Source of the DNA: an uncultured Parabacteroides sp.
GTDB taxonomy: Bacteria; Bacteroidota; Bacteroidia; Bacteroidales; Tannerellaceae
Direction of reading: 5' to 3'
Length of the DNA stretch: 7,296 nt
Assembly (NCBI GenBank): GCA_900770835.1
Contig: CAAGLQ010000284.1
Coordinates: 1 to 7,296 of the forward strand
Shown here one piece after another: positions 6,169-7,296 of this stretch. The translations under genes were made by a program, and so were the position numbers. How positions within the stretch are numbered: position 1 is the stretch's first letter; every line of letters starts with the position of its first letter. The notes beneath the pieces are model-generated. The model was not told the origin of the DNA and made no database searches. It worked only from the letters and a program-made list of their open reading frames with translations.

Positions 6169-6738
6169 TTAGGCTTCGCCAAACTCTAACTTAATCAGTC
6201 CAAAAAGCGCATAATTGATCATGTCCATGTAGTTGGCATCTATTCCTTCCGAAACCAACGTCTGACCATCATGGCTCTCGATCTGCTTCGTGCGAAAAAG
6301 CTTCATCAGAATCAGATCCGTATAAGAACTGATCCGCATCAATCGCCAAGCCTCGTCATAATCATGATTCTTGGCATACATCAGCTCTTTCGTTTGAGTC
6401 ATATACTGATCGTACAACGCCAACGCCTCGTTGTCTGAAAGATCGGCCTTCTCCGAGAAACCCAACGCCAACTGGATCAAACCAATCACGCCATAATTCA
6501 CAATACCGATAAACTCCGGACGAATGCCCTCACCCACTAAACTGACACCTTTGATCTCCAAACTTCGGATACGATTGGCTTTGATAAAGATCTGGTCAGT
6601 CACCGACTGCGGACGCATAATCCGCCACGAGGCCCCATAATCCTTCAACTTCTTCGCAAACAGGTCGCGGCAAATAGCGATTACCTGTTCGAATTGCTCC
6701 TTTGTGGTGGTCATATCCCGCCCAACAGTATCCTTCAT
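6169..6738 (-). CDS. DUF1599 (Nmad1-like) protein with tandem duplicated domain
   Basis: This is a 189-residue cytoplasmic protein of the DUF1599 family, which I recall being renamed nucleotide modification-associated domain 1. No biochemical activity is known to me. It consists of two copies of one helical domain. Residues 33-93 (DYGASWRIMR, TDQIFIKANRIRSLE, GEGI, NYGVIGLIQL) align with 126-187 (DYDEAWRLMR, TDLILMKLFRTKQIE, SEGI, NYALFGLIKL). The paired conserved residues are D33/D126, W38/W131, T47/T140, D48/D141, K53/K146, R56/R149, E61/E154, E70/E164, N81/N175 and Y82/Y176. The ATG at 6738 was chosen because AAAAGG lies about 7 nt upstream. ATGs at 6744 and 6714 are alternatives, and the last matches the usual family N-terminus (TTTKEQFEQ). 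It starts about 18 nt after the LysM gene and ends 6 nt before the MauE/DoxX gene. Confidence 0.85.
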   Translation of the reverse strand: MKDTVGRDMTTTKEQFEQVIAICRDLFAKKLKDYGASWRIMRPQSVTDQIFIKANRIRSLEIKGVSLVGEGIRPEFIGIVNYGVIGLIQLALGFSEKADLSDNEALALYDQYMTQTKELMYAKNHDYDEAWRLMRISSYTDLILMKLFRTKQIESHDGQTLVSEGIDANYMDMINYALFGLIKLEFGEA

Positions 6739-6756
6739 ACACATGCCTTTTGTCGT

Positions 6757-7296
6757 TTATGAGCAACGGAGAGAACGGCCCAATCGAAGCACTGTCGTCT
6801 TTGTGATGCCATTTAACTCACAAAGCTTCTGTACAGTCGTACCATAACGCTTCGCGATCGAGCCTAATGTATCACCTGACTTGATGCGATGATAGACAGG
6901 CGTTGAGTCGTCTGTCATTTTTGCTGCGGCTGTTTGTGGCAAAGAGGCCACAGCAGAGGCATCCGCCTTCACAGTGATGGCTTTCTTTGCAGTGGCCTTT
7001 GTTGCTTGTTTCGCTGTTGAAGCAGCAGCCTTCTTCGTGGAGCTTGCCTCTACCCCGGCACTGCATCGGATGGATTGACCGATACGCAACATTGAGGTAC
7101 TCTTCAAACCATTCAAGCGACAAAGCTCATTCACGGTCGTGCCATACATGCGGGCAATCTTGCCTAACGTATCACCCGACTTCACCCGGTGATAAACCAT
7201 TTGATTATTGGAAGAGGTGTAGATGTTGCTCTTACGTCCGTTGATTTTCACGTTACGGAAAACGAAAATATCTTGACGAGGTACGCTATTCTCAAA
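6757..7296 (-). CDS. Twin-LysM protein, C-terminal end (cut by window edge)
   Basis: The frame is open to the right edge, giving 179 visible residues and ending at the TAA at 6759-6757. A GTG at 7251 could pose as a start, but coding continues upstream without a stop, so this is most likely the tail of a longer protein. Counting from the edge, two LysM domains occupy 34-79 and 134-179. Both carry VYHR(V/I)KSGDTLG, a YGTTV turn, an LC near the middle (C59, C159) and a terminal RCS (C78, C178). Between them is an Ala/Lys/Thr-rich linker (80-133). LysM domains bind the N-acetylglucosamine backbone of peptidoglycan, so the protein should act in the cell envelope. The missing N-terminal part could be a lytic transglycosylase or another wall hydrolase, but nothing visible decides this. 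Confidence 0.85.
   Translation of the reverse strand, partial: FENSVPRQDIFVFRNVKINGRKSNIYTSSNNQMVYHRVKSGDTLGKIARMYGTTVNELCRLNGLKSTSMLRIGQSIRCSAGVEASSTKKAAASTAKQATKATAKKAITVKADASAVASLPQTAAAKMTDDSTPVYHRIKSGDTLGSIAKRYGTTVQKLCELNGITKTTVLRLGRSLRCS
6760..7197 (-). repeat. Direct repeat of LysM-coding units (7197-7060 and 6897-6760)
   Basis: Two 46-codon units, offset by exactly 100 codons (300 nt), encode the two LysM domains. They differ at a minority of residues, for example VKSGDTLGKIARMYG against IKSGDTLGSIAKRYG, and share identical spacing of both cysteines. This points to an intragenic duplication. The 162-nt stretch between them encodes the low-complexity linker. Confidence 0.8.

Noticed and set aside
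6757..7251. GTG at 7251 as the true start of the LysM protein.
   Set aside because: The frame remains open to the window edge and continues with plausible protein sequence. No signal peptide follows the GTG.

Overview
The window looks like a chromosomal segment from a Bacteroidales bacterium, perhaps Parabacteroides or a near relative. The evidence is a Bacteroidetes-type promoter (TTTG, 19 nt, TAnnTTTG), AT-rich weak ribosome binding sites, a PorX-type response regulator/PglZ protein and a MauE/DoxX-thioredoxin-like fusion. The genus is an inference. All nine recognisable genes are on the minus strand, so transcription runs from high to low coordinates. There is no gene-free stretch over 300 bases, and no tRNA, rRNA, CRISPR array or mobile element was seen.

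In transcription order, the right edge (7296-6757) holds the C-terminal end of a secreted-type protein with two near-identical LysM domains. Next come an internally duplicated DUF1599 protein (6738-6169), a multi-pass MauE/DoxX protein with a periplasmic thioredoxin-like domain that lacks a CxxC (6162-4864), triosephosphate isomerase tpiA (4831-4070), a small exported SPOR-like protein (3997-3503), GTP cyclohydrolase I folE (3500-2913), porX (2791-1241), tsaE (1223-804) and a 70-residue two-helix membrane protein resembling Imm17 (800-588). Most gaps are 2-32 nt. No consensus promoter was found in any of them, so this is probably one long transcript or a few overlapping ones. Two gaps are structured. 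A 30-nt hairpin lies between tpiA and the SPOR gene, and a nested inverted repeat lies between folE and porX. Together they bracket the SPOR-folE pair.

The left edge (438-1) holds the first 146 codons of a tryptophanase-family PLP lyase, set apart by a 149-nt gap that contains a textbook Bacteroidetes promoter (526-496).

The run combines central metabolism (tpiA), pterin/folate synthesis (folE), tRNA t6A modification (tsaE), envelope functions (LysM, SPOR, MauE/DoxX) and a signalling protein (PorX) known to control type IX secretion in relatives. It is mostly conserved core genome. The less understood parts are the DUF1599 duplication, the cysteine-poor thioredoxin-like domain, the Imm17-like protein without a visible toxin, and the two RNA structures. 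I found no clear evidence of an undescribed defence or mobile system.
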